From Pomphorhynchus laevis (Eukaryota; Acanthocephala; Palaeacanthocephala; Echinorhynchida; Pomphorhynchidae), in contig WNNJ02003236.1 of NCBI GenBank assembly GCA_012934845.2, positions 41,858 to 105,857 of the forward strand: a stretch of DNA of 64,000 nucleotides. Reading direction: 5' to 3'. Positions 46,070-57,699 of this stretch are shown here, one piece after another. A model generated the notes under the pieces. It was not told the origin of the DNA. It was given only the letters and a program-made list of their open reading frames with translations, and ran no database searches. The first letter of the stretch is position 1; each line of letters begins with the position of its first letter. The position numbers were made by a program, and so were the translations under genes.

Positions 46070-47880
46070 AAAAATAATTTCTTCTTTCCTTTGATTCAGC
46101 TCCAATAATTATTTATCAATAATGGATCATTATCAACTATTTTAAAAAATTGGATTTATTGAGAAAATTCAAATTGTTTGAGTATTTTTACGAAATTAAT
46201 CATTTAAGCTATTGAATGAGTCATTATTGAGTCATTATATATCATTTTTCTCTTCTCTTTGATTATTTAATATCCTATTTATCTTTCTTTGATTATTCGT
46301 ACGAAGGCTCAAAAAGAACAACGATTCAAAATTCAATCTCTTGTTTGATTTTTATTTCGAAATTTTAATTACACTCGATCGTCGCAACATTTTCAACACA
46401 AAATGTATGATACATTTTTTTTTCACGGATGTTAATATAATAATAAAAACATTTCTAAAATATTTACAATAAAAATTCAAATAAGTTGAATTTTGAGCTC
46501 ACATTTGAAAATTCCATATTTTCATATCTATTTACATTTTCAGATGATTATTTTTATTTAAGTACCAAATAACATATGAATATGGCCCAAAAACACTTGT
46601 GTTATTCAAATTTTTAAATTTTCAACGAAGTTGAAATTTATGCGAATTAATGAAATTTTGTAATATTTTTAATTTAGATTTTTGAATTTCTAAATTTTTG
46701 TTTCGTTTTTGATATTTATGTTTTTTTAAATCTCTTGGGATTTTTCTGTATAATAAGCATAAATTCAAAAATGTTTATCAGAAAAAAAACCTGTTGCTCA
46801 CGAAACCTGTTTATCACAAATCAATGTGAACTCACGACGCCTGTTTGTACTTAAGAGAACCCGAGATATTACATAAATATAGAAAATCAAATATAATAAA
46901 TCATTTATAATACAAATTTATAAATATTATATTATAATATACCATTTATGATTATTGTAATTAATTATTAATTAATTATAAAATGAATTAATTTATTATA
47001 ATTAATTATTTAGCATTATGATTATAATTTTATTAATTATAATCTATAATTTATGATCTAATTTATGATCTAATTTGCGTGTTTAAGGAGCAATATGTCA
47101 CCTAAATCAAACGCTAACAAATACTGTAACTAGTATGGATGAATTTAAAGCAGAGCTCGACGATTTAAAGTTATTAGGTTTAAATACTAATGTACTATGC
47201 TGCATTGTATTCGTTTAAAATTAAACTTTTATGTGAATAGAAGATAGTAACGGATATCGTTGACACTTACGTATTGATTTTGGCTAACTTTAAGGTGATT
47301 GTTTCTAAGGGCAATCGCTGTGACGGTATCTTATAATTAGTTATAACCATTCATTTTTGTCCATTCATTCTTTAGATGATCAGTTAACTGAGCAATTACA
47401 AGTTGCATCAAATAAAATCGAGCAATTATATGAATGGCTTGATCAACAGAAGCTTGAATGACATATCTTAATTTAAAAACCATTAGTAACATGTTTTACT
47501 GTAAAAGCTTTTGGGACAAGCTTTTTGTATTTTGTTATCGTTCCCACTAATCTAAACAAATAAAGCAAATATCCCAAGACAAGAAAGTGATTGGAACAAA
47601 GAAACGCAAATGCAGAATGCCTTTTCAAAAAAATTTAAATTCAATATCTTCAAAGATTTAAAAAAACTTGGACTGTTGAGTATTACTTTGACTTTTAATT
47701 ACAAAATTTATTAATCCTTCTTCGAAAGGAAAAGGATTTCGCTGAAGGTTTTGCAGTAATGTAATCTTGGTCAATGAGATATTAGTTGATTAATTACATT
47801 AATGAATAAACTGCATTAACAATCATATAATTTTGATTTCATATAGGAATGCTATAAAGAATACAAGAATAACGGAATCT
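46070..47880. other. AT-rich DNA, no gene
   Basis: Some stretches (47140-47460) have fewer stops, but no recognisable protein. Nothing else found. Confidence 0.4.
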
Positions 47881-47881
47881 T

Positions 47882-48537
47882 TTGTAAGTTATTTATTATC
47901 AGTATGGGAGCCACGAAATAATCGACAAAACGAGAACTGTTCACCAAGATGGCTGATATATTAGTGATTACGCTGGCATTATTTAGTGCTATTTACTGAT
48001 TATCCTTTTTGGTGAAGCATGTTGAGCCAATTAGGGCTTGCAATACTTAGATTGTTTGAAATTGTTCGAGCAATCTAGTATGTTTTTACTTGCCTTGTGC
48101 GGTCTGCCGGTCATCCAATGCATCCAGCAGTGTGAGGTACCCTGATTGCTATTTCGTAATTATTAAAACAAACATCCTGCATATTTATTTTTATCATCAG
48201 TATGGCAGCCATGAAATAATCGACAAAACAACCATAACTAGTACCGTTTCGTCATTGTTTTGACTCGTCAGTCGGATACCTCCCACTGCTGGATGCAATG
48301 GAGGACCGACAGACCGCTCAAGGCAAGTAAAAACATACTAGATTGCTAGAACAATGTCAAACAATCTAAGTATTGCAAGCCCTAATTGGATCGACATGCT
48401 TTACCAAAAAGGATCATCAGTAAATAGCATTGAATAATGCCAGCGCAATCACTAATATATCAGCCATCTTAGTGAACAGTTCTCGTTTTGTCGATTCTTT
48501 CGTGGCTGCCATACTGATAATAAATAACTTACAAAGG
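47882..48537. repeat. Large inverted repeat, ~250-bp arms
   Basis: Left arm 47882-48145 and right arm 48285-48537 are inverted copies. Both carry AAGTTATTTATTATCAGTAT at the outer edge, GCAATACTTAGATTGTTT and TACTTGCC. The inner side (48193-48230) repeats ATCAGTATGGCAGCCATGAA once more. The right arm's inner edge holds a hammerhead related to the 60.7-kb family, and the left arm has its counterpart start (GGTCTGCCGG near 48100). Arms are about 90% alike. Confidence 0.8.
48241..48317 (-). ncRNA. Type III hammerhead, 60.7-kb family, partly worn
   Basis: Minus strand: GCGGTC (GTC 48314-48312), TGTCGGTCC, ATCCAGCAGTGGGAGG, then CCGA, CTGACGA (48271-48265), stem II GTCA-AAACAA-TGAC, GAAA (48250-48247), CGG. 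Core boxes fit CTGANGA and GAAA. Stem I is partly lost compared with 60737-60815. Confidence 0.6.
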
Positions 48538-49914
48538 ATCCCTCTCATTTCTCAGAAAAACAATTATAGCTAAATAAATTAATTAAAGAAACGATATTTT
48601 TTAGTCAACAGATATGTCAATTTGCTTGTATTTATTTTCATTCTTTACTTCTCTGATTGCATTTCGGATTAGCACGTTGGTCAGAGTGTAACGGTAGTTT
48701 GTTAAATCTGGTATTATTCTTGGATACGGATTTCCTTTAAGCTCGAGCATGACGTCTACTTTGGACTTGCATGGTTTTTCTTTGGATAGACGATGTTGCT
48801 AAAATAAACCCGATTAGCAAACTGTATTCAAACTTAATCAAATTTAACGTTTTATTAAATGGCCAGTTTATTGCAATTTTTTTATTTTCTTCAGAAATAA
48901 CATCCATATTTATCAAATGTGGAAGTTATAATTTTCATCATTATTAATAATTTATTTTATTTACTTTTGTAAAAAGATATTCTCTTGCACTGTGCAACGA
49001 GTTCAAAGGAATCATGTATTTTTGCTGATCAATAATACTAATTTTATGTGAAGTTGATTGTTGTCTTATGTCTTATAACCCCTCAGTTCTGCTGAACTTC
49101 ACCGGTGTGGAATAATTCGGCCACTACGGCACAATACAATCAACAGATATTCACTAAGTCACTTTGACCAGATGTTGCGACTCGCTCAATGGACGGCAAT
49201 ACTTACATTTTTACAGATAATTGCAATGATCAATCTACGGGAAGCCACATTTTAAATGGTATTTTGAAAATGCTTTTTGTTAAGTATTTAAATAGTTATT
49301 AAAATCAACAAAACACCATTCTCTAACAGCAGTGATTAAAGATAAAATCGAGGATTGCATATTTAAACATTACATATTACACAATTAAAATGACTTACAA
49401 TTGTGTAAGGTCCAGAGAAATGACTAAATCGAGGTACTAATACTTTAAACATTTTGTGAATAAGGTCCTTTTCCAATATCCAATAATCCATGACCTGCAT
49501 TGTGGCTACATGGCTAAATATTGAACGTCAGCGTTCATAATCCATTAGAAAATATAGAAATGTTATGAATTATTCAAAGTTAAATGCTAACGCATTATTA
49601 GCAGATAAGTCAATTGATATTTGCGAGTTTAATAATTTTAGGTTCAGCACTTTTAGGCACCAACTGTTGGATAACATCAGAAATCGAAACTATTGTAAAG
49701 TAGTCCAATTTATGATCTTAAATAGAATTTAGAATTATCAATATTTTTAATATTTGCAATTTTAACCAATGGACTTTAAATTCAACAACACATAACTCTA
49801 AAATGTTAATATTTTGTGAATATGCATGCAATAGATTTTTCTTGGCTAAAAATATCCTTCGGCTAATATTTATGCCATATGTATTGGTTGGCTAATATCA
49901 TAGTGATGGCGACC
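48538..49914. other. AT-rich DNA, no gene
   Basis: No coding evidence or shared repeat recognised. Confidence 0.4.
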
Positions 49915-50251
49915 ACATTTCTCTGACTGAGTGTCAAAAGCTGACAGACACGAGTGGTGTTTTATTCTTGGAGATACCAGGAAGTGGCCTCCTAGGAGTT
50001 TAGGATATATGTTCCAGATAGGTCCCTGCTCTTAAAGTCACCCCAAGGCTGGATTAATTGGAGAGATCGAGTGGCTCCATAATTATGTAGGGATAGTGAC
50101 TTTTCCAAGACTTTGTCAAGGCCTATACTATCGATCAAACCCAAAGCTCTCTTCATCCAGCAGCCAAACTTCTCCTTCTTGAATATCTTCTAAAAAGAAG
50201 ACTGGGATGGATTAAGGCGAGCAATGCTTGCCTTATCTATACTTAGCAGTG
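49915..50251 (-). mobile_element. Jockey/I-like LINE fragment (ORF2 linker region)
   Basis: Minus-strand match to ORF2 residues about 240-350 of the 53-kb LINE (FWKIF, KEKFGCW, LHNYGATRS, and SCQLLT equivalents), with breaks. Abruptly ended on both sides, on the left of the PLE copy. Confidence 0.8.
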
Positions 50252-50284
50252 TATGGAAATTATAATTGATAATAATTATAAAAT

Positions 50285-51290
50285 TCTTTTACGAATAAAA
50301 TCAGCTAACTGAGTCTACGTATTTAATATAATTATAAAATAAACAAAACATAATAATGCTAAATCAAAATTTAATAATTAAATAATAAAATTAAAAATTG
50401 TTTTTTTGATTTTCTATAATTTTAATCAAGTTAAAAAAATAAAATAAAAAATTGAAATTAAAAAAAAATCAATTTTTATGAATTGACTAATAAATAACAG
50501 ACGTTGTATCAGAATAAGAATTAGAGGTCATCAGGAGGAACTGCTATGCTATCAGGTTTCGGCCCCTAACTCCTCTACCCAACATAGCAGCGGGGCCAAA
50601 TACATGCTAATGATGTATTTCCTCTGAAATAACTATCTAGTATCTTATTCTAATACAAAGTATATTATTTATTATTTATTCATAAAAATTTCCGCTAATG
50701 ATTTTAAATTTATTCTTTATATTATTGTGTTGATTTATATATTTTACTATTTTCTGCTTGATGTTATTTTTATAGTAACCTAGTTTAAAATATGTATCTA
50801 TTAAATTATTTAAATGATTTTGAAGAAAGCCAATATCATTATATATTGTTGCAATTCTTAAAATTTCATTATTTAATGTATTATATTTTATATTATATGG
50901 TATGCATGAATGCTCATGCAAAAATATGTTTTTTGTAAATTTAAATATGTCATCTTTACGATATAAATTAATAGTAGTTTTAGTTAATGTTAATTTAATG
51001 TTCATATCTAGATATACACCTTCTTTATCATTAATATTGGTTTTGTTAAGAATAAGGCTTTCTGGATAAATGTGCTCACTAATTGAATAAAAATTATTAG
51101 AATTAAATACACATATATCATCAATGTGTCGAAACATATATTTCATATATTTATTTATATTGTTTAGATTTATTTTTTAAACAGTTATGAACAAATTCAT
51201 ATTCTATAAAGCTTAAAAACAAGTCAGCTATAATTGGGCTACTATTGCCACCCATTGGAACACCTTTTACTTGTCTAAATATAGATGCTT
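50285..51290 (-). mobile_element. Penelope-like element, 5'-truncated, minus strand
   Basis: About 97% identical, in reverse orientation, to 58075-59056. Codes for the C-terminal RT part (FRHIDDICVFN, NLYRKDDIFKFTKN, EHSCIPYNIKYNT), then the terminal repeat with the structured motif and the tail ending ATCAGCTAACTGAGTCTACG. The RT region before the VPMGSNSSP motif is missing. Looks young but incomplete. Confidence 0.9.
50521..50600 (-). ncRNA. Hammerhead-like motif in PLE tail
   Basis: Identical to the copy at 58763-58842 in the core region. Confidence 0.55.
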
Positions 51291-51351
51291 ATTGAATTTA
51301 AAAAAACGATTAAGTTTTAAATTACAACTTTAAAAATCAATAAAAATTAAA

Positions 51352-51936
51352 AACCGGGATTTTTTAAATAAAAATTAATAAAAATTAAAAAATTAAATTT
51401 TTAATTTATTTATTTTTATTTTTAATTAAACATTTGCTAAAAATCTACATTATACATAACAGATCATATGTAAAAATAGAATTTACAATAGTGAGACATA
51501 GTAGTGTATATCTTGCTTTACAAATGGGGAGTTGCACAACTTCGGAAATTACTACCTTGATGTATGATGGAGTGAATTACCACAAATTGGCTTAATTGGG
51601 TGGACAGTACCTCTAGGTGAAGAACTACCTTACTAAAATGTCCGCCTTAAAAATAAAATATTAAAGCTACCAAATTTGAAAAAATAATAATAATAAATTA
51701 AAATAAATTAAATACTTTGCCAAATTATCATTGATAAAAGAGAATTTTTTTAGTTAAAATAAAATTTTTAATTGAGAATTAAAATTTTTATCAGTGATAT
51801 TAAAACAATATCAGCTTATTGAATTTTAAAAACGATTAAGTTTCAAATTACAACTTTAAAAATCAATATGGAATAAGGCTTGATGTCATAAATTATATTT
51901 GGTCAGAATTAGTCTAGACATTAAAGTTTAAAGCTT
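51352..51936. repeat. 585-bp direct repeat, left copy
   Basis: Almost identical to 59480-60066, from AACCGGGATTTTTTAAATAA to AAAGTTTAAAGCTTCAAG. It has no open frame. It includes a less AT-rich core (GGGGAGTTGCACAACTTCGG, GGTGGACAGTACCTCTAGG). The left copy begins 60 bp from the truncated 5' end of the minus PLE; part of its right end (ACGATTAAGTTTCAAATTAC) also occurs at 51300-51345. Could be PLE 5' sequence or an unrelated non-autonomous element. Confidence 0.9.
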
Positions 51937-51939
51937 CAA

Positions 51940-53140
51940 GTTTTGAAAATTTTACTCAAAAAGCAATTTATTATTTTATTTAAAAATCAATATATTTTTA
52001 ACAAAAATAAAAACTATTTTTAAAAACTATTTGTTATTCTAAAGACAATATATTAACAATATTCAATATAAAACATTATTGTTCTAAAAACATTTTCAAA
52101 AAAATAGATATTTAAAAATCATTAACTTAAATAAATCAAATAATTTAAAATCCTTTTACAAAATTTTAGCTTTATTCAAAAATTAATTTATCTTACTAAA
52201 AAGAATTCGCAAATCGCTTTCTCTATTCATGCAAGATAGTTTTTATCGAAGTGTATTGAACTTACAATTAAACAAAATTAATTATAAAATAAATAAATAA
52301 ATTAATTTAAATTGGCCGCAAATTAATGGTAAGCAGTGGCACATCAGTTACCTCGTGTGACTGGGGTGGTTGCTGACTTTGCCAAAAGAATTTGCCTTGA
52401 TCTGAATAGGCCTCAGCAGCTGCCTTACACCCAGCATATCTACTCTCGAGACACCAATAGTCTGGCGGTAAGAACGCAAAACAATAAGCCACAGAACTCG
52501 AAGAAAAAGCGAAAATGAAAAGAGTTTTTTTGTTTTGTGTTTGTAAATAAAAAGAATATTGTATTTCTTTTTTTCTACCTCTTGAATAAGCGAGTTCTGT
52601 TTTTAAGTTTTGGGTTTGCTAGTAAGAGAGGAAGGGATAGGGTCCTATCTGAGGAAACGAGCACTCAAGTGAGACTGGGGTCAAATGATCAACCTGCACT
52701 TTGAATAGACGTACGCCCTCAGAGAAAGGCCTTGTCCCAAATGCAATCACTGTTTAAAACTGGTAGGGGTCTTATTTGAACCTAGCTGTTTACTCCCTAT
52801 AGGTTGCAAATGGTGATTGCATTTATCCTCTTCGTACTACAAACAACAAAAATGAGTATGTTCACTAGACACGACTGCAATAAGTCCTCTATTAAGAATA
52901 TATTTATTTATTTTTCGTGATACAGCATTGATCAATGTTTAGCACATAAGATTAGTTGCGAAAGCACGCAATAATCGGGGAAATACTCTTTGTTTTAAAG
53001 ATATTATCTATAATAATAATAAGATTTTCTTACTAGTACAAAAAACAGTGATAAATAATGTGATTAAAAAAGTAAGTCAAAAAAAGGAAAAACAAGAATC
53101 TCTATCTTTTCTTATTCCAGTCTTCTTACTGATATTACAG
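51940..53140. other. No gene assigned; a less AT-rich patch at 52330-52830
   Basis: 52336-52518 has an open frame (60 codons) that I do not recognise. 52735-52820 contains complementary AAATGCAATCAC and GTGATTGCATTT, an inverted repeat with a ~60-bp loop. It could be part of an element's 3' UTR or a host exon; evidence is insufficient for either. Confidence 0.35.
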
Positions 53141-53142
53141 CC

Positions 53143-55577
53143 TCAAATCCAGAGGGATCTGAGCCCCCAACCTATCCAACACGCCGCCTTCCGACTGAAC
53201 CAACCGGGGTCTTTCACTCCCCGAAGAGTCCAGTCGGTGCGGACTATGCTGGGTAACCGCGAGATGAGGAGCTTAAGAAACCTTAGTCTTTGCTCTGGGG
53301 GACGTCCTCTTGAAAAGAAGACTAATCCCGAGATAGCCCAAGTGCCCCAAAGGCGCACTTGGGTTTTCCCATTCAACGACAGATGCTGAGCCCGTTTCAG
53401 GGCCCACCTAGCTTTCTTCAGGATACGTTTGAGTCTATCCAGGTCAGCTTTCGCCGACCAGTTCACCGTAACGGTGAACCCCAGGTATTTTACTCGACTC
53501 GTGAAGATTGGGAGTGGTTGATGCTGCAAAATGGAGGAGAGCGCAGAGAGTGCTAATCTCTTAAGTTTTTGCTTCGTCGCAGGTGATCCATGAAAGACAA
53601 CCACCTGCGATTTGGCGGAGTTTAAAATAAGGTTAGATATGGGTAACTGATCTTTTAATCTTAAAAAGAAACGGCTGATGTCAGAGACTACGTCTTTACA
53701 CCTGTGTCCAGTGAACAGGGCTGTGGTGTCATCAGCGTACACCATAAGACGTTGTTCGCGTTTAAATATTTTGAATAGATTAATAGAGGCAGCTAGATAT
53801 AAGATAGGAGAAAGTGGGGATCCTTGAGGTACACCAGTAATAGGGTAGAACTGACGTGCATCAGGGTCGTCTTCATAGTAAAATCGCTTGGTATACAGCA
53901 GGATCTCCACCCTGTTCACAATTCTCGCAGGCAACCCGAGGGACCTGAGAGAAGAGATCACAAAAGGAATGGAGATGCGGTCAAATGCAGCAGAAAAGTC
54001 AAGGAAAACAGCCACAACTAGACGATGGCTATTATCCCGACAAAACTGCTCCACCTCACCAACTGCTGAATGGACCGAGCGACCTTTGACGAACCCATGA
54101 AAGCTTGGAGGGATCATATTACGCCTATTTAAATGGTCGCAGATTTTACGCGCAAGCGCTTTTTCGTAAATCGATATGAGGGCATTTTGAATCGAAATGG
54201 GTCGCAGATCTTTAGGGCATGAGCAGGATTTTTTCTTTGGAAGAAAAACTCGCTTACTATTATTGATGCCTGCTACATCGGATGGGGATGCTAAAAGCAT
54301 TGAGACGGCCACCTCTCTTCTCTGATCAGCTGTCAAAAGCTGACAAACACGAGAAGAAAGTGGAGCGAAGGATTTGGAGGTGCCCGGGAGTGGACCCCAG
54401 GAGTTAAGAATATCCGTAACAGATATATCCCTACTCCTGAAGTTACACCAAGGCGGGATTGGTTGAGGTGATTGAGTGGCTCCATAGTTGTGTAGGGCTA
54501 GTGACTCCTCCAAAACTTTTTCAAGGCCTACATTCCCTATCCAACTCAATGCTCTATCCTTCCAGCAAACAAACTTCTCCTTCTTGAAAATCTTCCAAAA
54601 GGAAGACTGAGAAGGATTAAGACGAGCGATACTCGTCCTATCCCTACTCAGCTGGAACCTGTATCTAGTGCTCCAGTATTCATTCGAGAGGGCCTGTTTG
54701 GCGGAAGCAGAGAGATTGGGGAGGTTCAGTAATTTTGCTAGGACCTTGAGTTTCGTCGGAGTGGGATTGTATATACGACCTTTATAGGTAGTCGATAGAA
54801 TCGCTGTAGCTTGCGAAGAGAGGTAGGTATTGAATTCGGTTAAACTCTCATTTCCTATTCTGAGGAAGAGTCGGATTGCCGCCTGAAAGAAGGCCACTCT
54901 GATCGGATCAAAGTGAAACCTCCTTCTCAGCAACGTATCCTCCTCTATCCTCCAACGAATGAGGTCATGAGAGGTGGACAATTGCTGGCGCGACTGCTCC
55001 GTGCAGAGGGGTTTTAACAGCCACCTCGAGTGAAGCAGTAAAATGTCGAGGATTGAATTTGTTGATGTGCAATGAAAGGTAGGGGATGGTGGTTTGTGAA
55101 TAAGATAACCATTCCTAGCTCTGCGAAGTGCTGCATTGATCCAACGACCAGTTCTGTCGTTAAAATCCCCAAGTATCATGTCATAACCGCTGTCAATAAT
55201 ACTATCCAGGAGTTCACGGTTCTTGTGAATTTCCCCTGGACGGATGTAGACATTGGCTAGACTGAGGCGTTTACCGTTCTTACTAAGTGAAACTACTAAA
55301 CAAGACATGGCTGGACAAGTAAAGTTTAATAGGAGGGAGGATCTTAATGAGGATTTAACTAAGGTCAAGAGTCCTTGAGACGAAGAGGAGTGAGGTGGGG
55401 TTATATACGGAGTATAGTGGGAACATATATGCTTTGGGATAAATCGAGAGGGATAGACCGCGTCTCCTGAAGGACTATAACATCTGCGTCTCTACCAGAT
55501 AGAAGTCTAAGGGCAGAAGCACCTCCCGAATTCCACTGAATGATATTCAGTGAAAAAGGCTCGGGTTTACTCACCAT
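53143..55577 (-). mobile_element. Jockey/I-like LINE ORF2: endonuclease plus reverse transcriptase
   Basis: ORF2 of the youngest LINE here. Translation should start at the ATG at 55577-55575 (MVSKPEPFSLNIIQWNSGGA), 33 nt after the ORF1 stop. A ~20-bp deletion near 55446, compared with 39.5 kb, breaks the frame. From 55368 the frame is open for 741 codons. Endonuclease: QWNSGG, LGDFNDRTGRW, TSTNSILDILL, STSHDLIRW (the catalytic SDH is SHD-shifted here). Linker ~residues 140-385. RT: KDLRPISIQNALISIYEKAL (388), motif A FLDFSAAFDR (455-464), motif B GVPQGSPLSPILY, motif C VYADDTT, then YLGF. C-terminal WGTWAISGLVFF, ending CWIGWGLRSLWI. RT catalytic Asp residues are intact. It nicks target DNA and primes reverse transcription there. 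Only one or two breaks seen. Confidence 0.9.
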
Positions 55578-55609
55578 TGTGTTAGATAAGATGGACGGGG
55601 GAAGCTATC

Positions 55610-56776
55610 CTAGACAGAGCTAGGTGCTGGAAGGTTGCCCTTCCCACCACTAGCTCCATCCAGGGTCGCATCCCCTAGAGCAATATCTTCATTTCCCAAG
55701 GCCAAATTCAGGAGCTTTCCAATTTTTATTGGGGGGACGGTCCGGGCGGACGCGCCCCTTTTCTTTGATTTAGGAATAGCAACTTCGGACGGTACTGGCG
55801 GCGCCGAAAGCAGGGCCCCTAGAAGGGGGGCCAGCATTTGCTGGATTTGTGCTAAAATCGTCTTTTTTGTGTTATCCAATAAGTATAGTAAATCTTTGTT
55901 GGAAACTGAATCGGAGGAACTATCGGTCGTGACTTTGGCATAGCTTTTGTTAGGGGAAGAAGCAACTGGCATATACTTATTTCGATATTCTTTAAAGGAT
56001 CGGCAACGGTGGGACCACGCCGGGTGATCTCCGCCACAGTTACAACAGACCGGATTGGCATCGCATCTGTCACCACTCGACAAGGAGGGGCATAGAGCGT
56101 TCGTGCAGACGCCACATATTTTTAATTCTTTACAGGTGGAGGCCCAATGCCCCCACCTATGACAATGATTACAATGAGGAAACGTCAAGTTGTTTGTTTC
56201 TATGATTGAGAACTTTAAATTATATCCTATAAAGGGATTAACTGAATTTGTGCACAAGGTGTGTGCGTTATCAACATCGCAGGTGACGAACGCCACTGGG
56301 AGAGCGTCCCCGGATTTGGAATTTAAAGTCCGAATTGAGCCGAGTTTATATTGTTTTTTGAGAATCTCAGTGTCTTTAGCATCCAAAAACTGAGGAAAAT
56401 TAGTGACTTTTAATGTAGCCTGGATAGGCTTTAGCTCTAATGTTCCCAATTGGGACAGATGTTTATCGAAGTAAGATTTATAAGCTACCATCAGATCGTG
56501 GGTAGCGAACGAAATTCTTAATGAATTTGATATTATCTTGATATTATTGAAGACTACCCTGTTTGGGTAGTCTTGTACAAACTTTCGTAGAAAAACATTG
56601 AATAACAAATGCCTTTCGGTGGGCTTGGTTGCCATAATAATCGCCAAATTGTTTTGTTTTCGTAACGGGGGGAGTTCCCCCGAGTCAGAATTTATGTTAA
56701 CTGAAACATCACTTACCTGAAAGTCTTGTAACGTCGATTTAAAGTTAGAAAATACATTCTTTCCATCTGAATTCAT
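55610..56776 (-). CDS. Jockey/I-like LINE ORF1 (nucleic-acid-binding protein, CCHC knuckles)
   Basis: Intact 388-codon frame with a true ATG at 56776 and TAG at 55610, just upstream of ORF2 on the same strand. An N-terminal unstructured part is followed by an RRM-like region (residues ~45-190: IIMATKPTERHLLFN, TLKVTNFPQFLDAKD, LPVAFVTCDVDNAHTLC). Zinc knuckles follow: CNHCHRWGHWASTC (202-215, CX2CX4HX4C), a cysteine-rich spacer (CGVCTNALC) and CCNCGGDHPAWSHRC (244-258). The tail is Pro/Ala/Lys-rich. ORF1 proteins of this group coat the element RNA and act as chaperones. Neighbouring ORF2 belongs to the same element. This frame has no stop, so the copy is recent. Confidence 0.9.
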   Translation of the reverse strand: MNSDGKNVFSNFKSTLQDFQVSDVSVNINSDSGELPPLRKQNNLAIIMATKPTERHLLFNVFLRKFVQDYPNRVVFNNIKIISNSLRISFATHDLMVAYKSYFDKHLSQLGTLELKPIQATLKVTNFPQFLDAKDTEILKKQYKLGSIRTLNSKSGDALPVAFVTCDVDNAHTLCTNSVNPFIGYNLKFSIIETNNLTFPHCNHCHRWGHWASTCKELKICGVCTNALCPSLSSGDRCDANPVCCNCGGDHPAWSHRCRSFKEYRNKYMPVASSPNKSYAKVTTDSSSDSVSNKDLLYLLDNTKKTILAQIQQMLAPLLGALLSAPPVPSEVAIPKSKKRGASARTVPPIKIGKLLNLALGNEDIALGDATLDGASGGKGNLPAPSSV

Positions 56777-56789
56777 TGAAGTATCAGTG

Positions 56790-57640
56790 TTTTTTTGGAA
56801 TATTCGTAAAATCTGATATGCTGTGAGTCAATGCGTAGTTAAGAGTATAGCTTGAGTGTTTCCGCTTGAAATTAATACTGTAGCGCGCTTTATTGATCTT
56901 TTGTAAGAACTTTAATAACCAATACTTTTTTTAACGTAGATATTATCTCTTCCTTCGGCAAGTAGAACATACTTCCAAGGATTTTTTTGGTTTAAATTCC
57001 GCTTAGGAAAAACATCTAGTGATTACAAGATGCTAATTACCTAGATATATCGGGAAACGTCTCTATTACATTGACTTTCAACTGATCAATTATACTGTCA
57101 AGACATAATTGAGGTATAATATTTGATATGCAGTTATTTTTTCATAACTCTATCATCTGTCTTCTACCATCTTGCACAAGAGCACTGCTTATTCCCACAC
57201 TTAATCACGTGTCAATTTCACAGGGTATAAATACCTTGAAATTATGTTCTTCTAACTCGTGCAAGCATCGCCAGAAAGCAGGAAGGAAGACAGCAGAAAT
57301 TTTTTTTCATAAATTCATTAATTTAATAATTTAATTATTACTTAACAAAATTTAATACAAAAAATGTCTGACACCCTTAAGCGTGACACACTCTTATAAT
57401 TGTCATTATTCATTTTTATAACGAAAGTAGTTTTGCTGAAGAAAAAGAGCATTTGTTTTTTAGTATGCGATAGTTAATTTGAACAACCTAAAAAGCTGCT
57501 AATAAATACTGCCTATCAGCAGCTTTTATAAATACTTTTTATTATTAGCAGCTTTTTATAGATAATTTTTTAAATACGGATTCCGAAACTTATATGAATA
57601 AAATACTATATGAATATAAATACTATATATACTATATATA
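56790..57640. other. LINE 5' flank and AT-rich DNA; no gene assigned
   Basis: 56777-~56900 is probably LINE 5' UTR. 57130-57310 is richer in G+C and has open frames on both strands, but no splice sites or family match convinced me. 57490-57560 has two copies of AAGCTGCTAATAAATAC-like sequence in inverted arrangement. Confidence 0.35.
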
Positions 57641-57699
57641 GTATATAATAGTATTATAATACTATAATACTATATATGAATATAAATAACATTATATGA

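Noticed and set aside
52336-52518. 60-codon frame ending in NNKPQNSKKKRK as a basic host protein
   Set aside because: No homologue recognised, and the GTAAG-like sequence inside it gives no consistent exon structure.
53048-56393. Plus-strand open frames of 60-113 codons over the LINE
   Set aside because: Shadow frames of LINE ORF1 and ORF2, which are on the minus strand.
57180-57340. Possible host exon on the minus strand (SAVFLPAFWRCLHELEEHNF, then GTATTT donor-like)
   Set aside because: No good acceptor upstream, a stop soon after, and no family recognised; the plus strand is open too.
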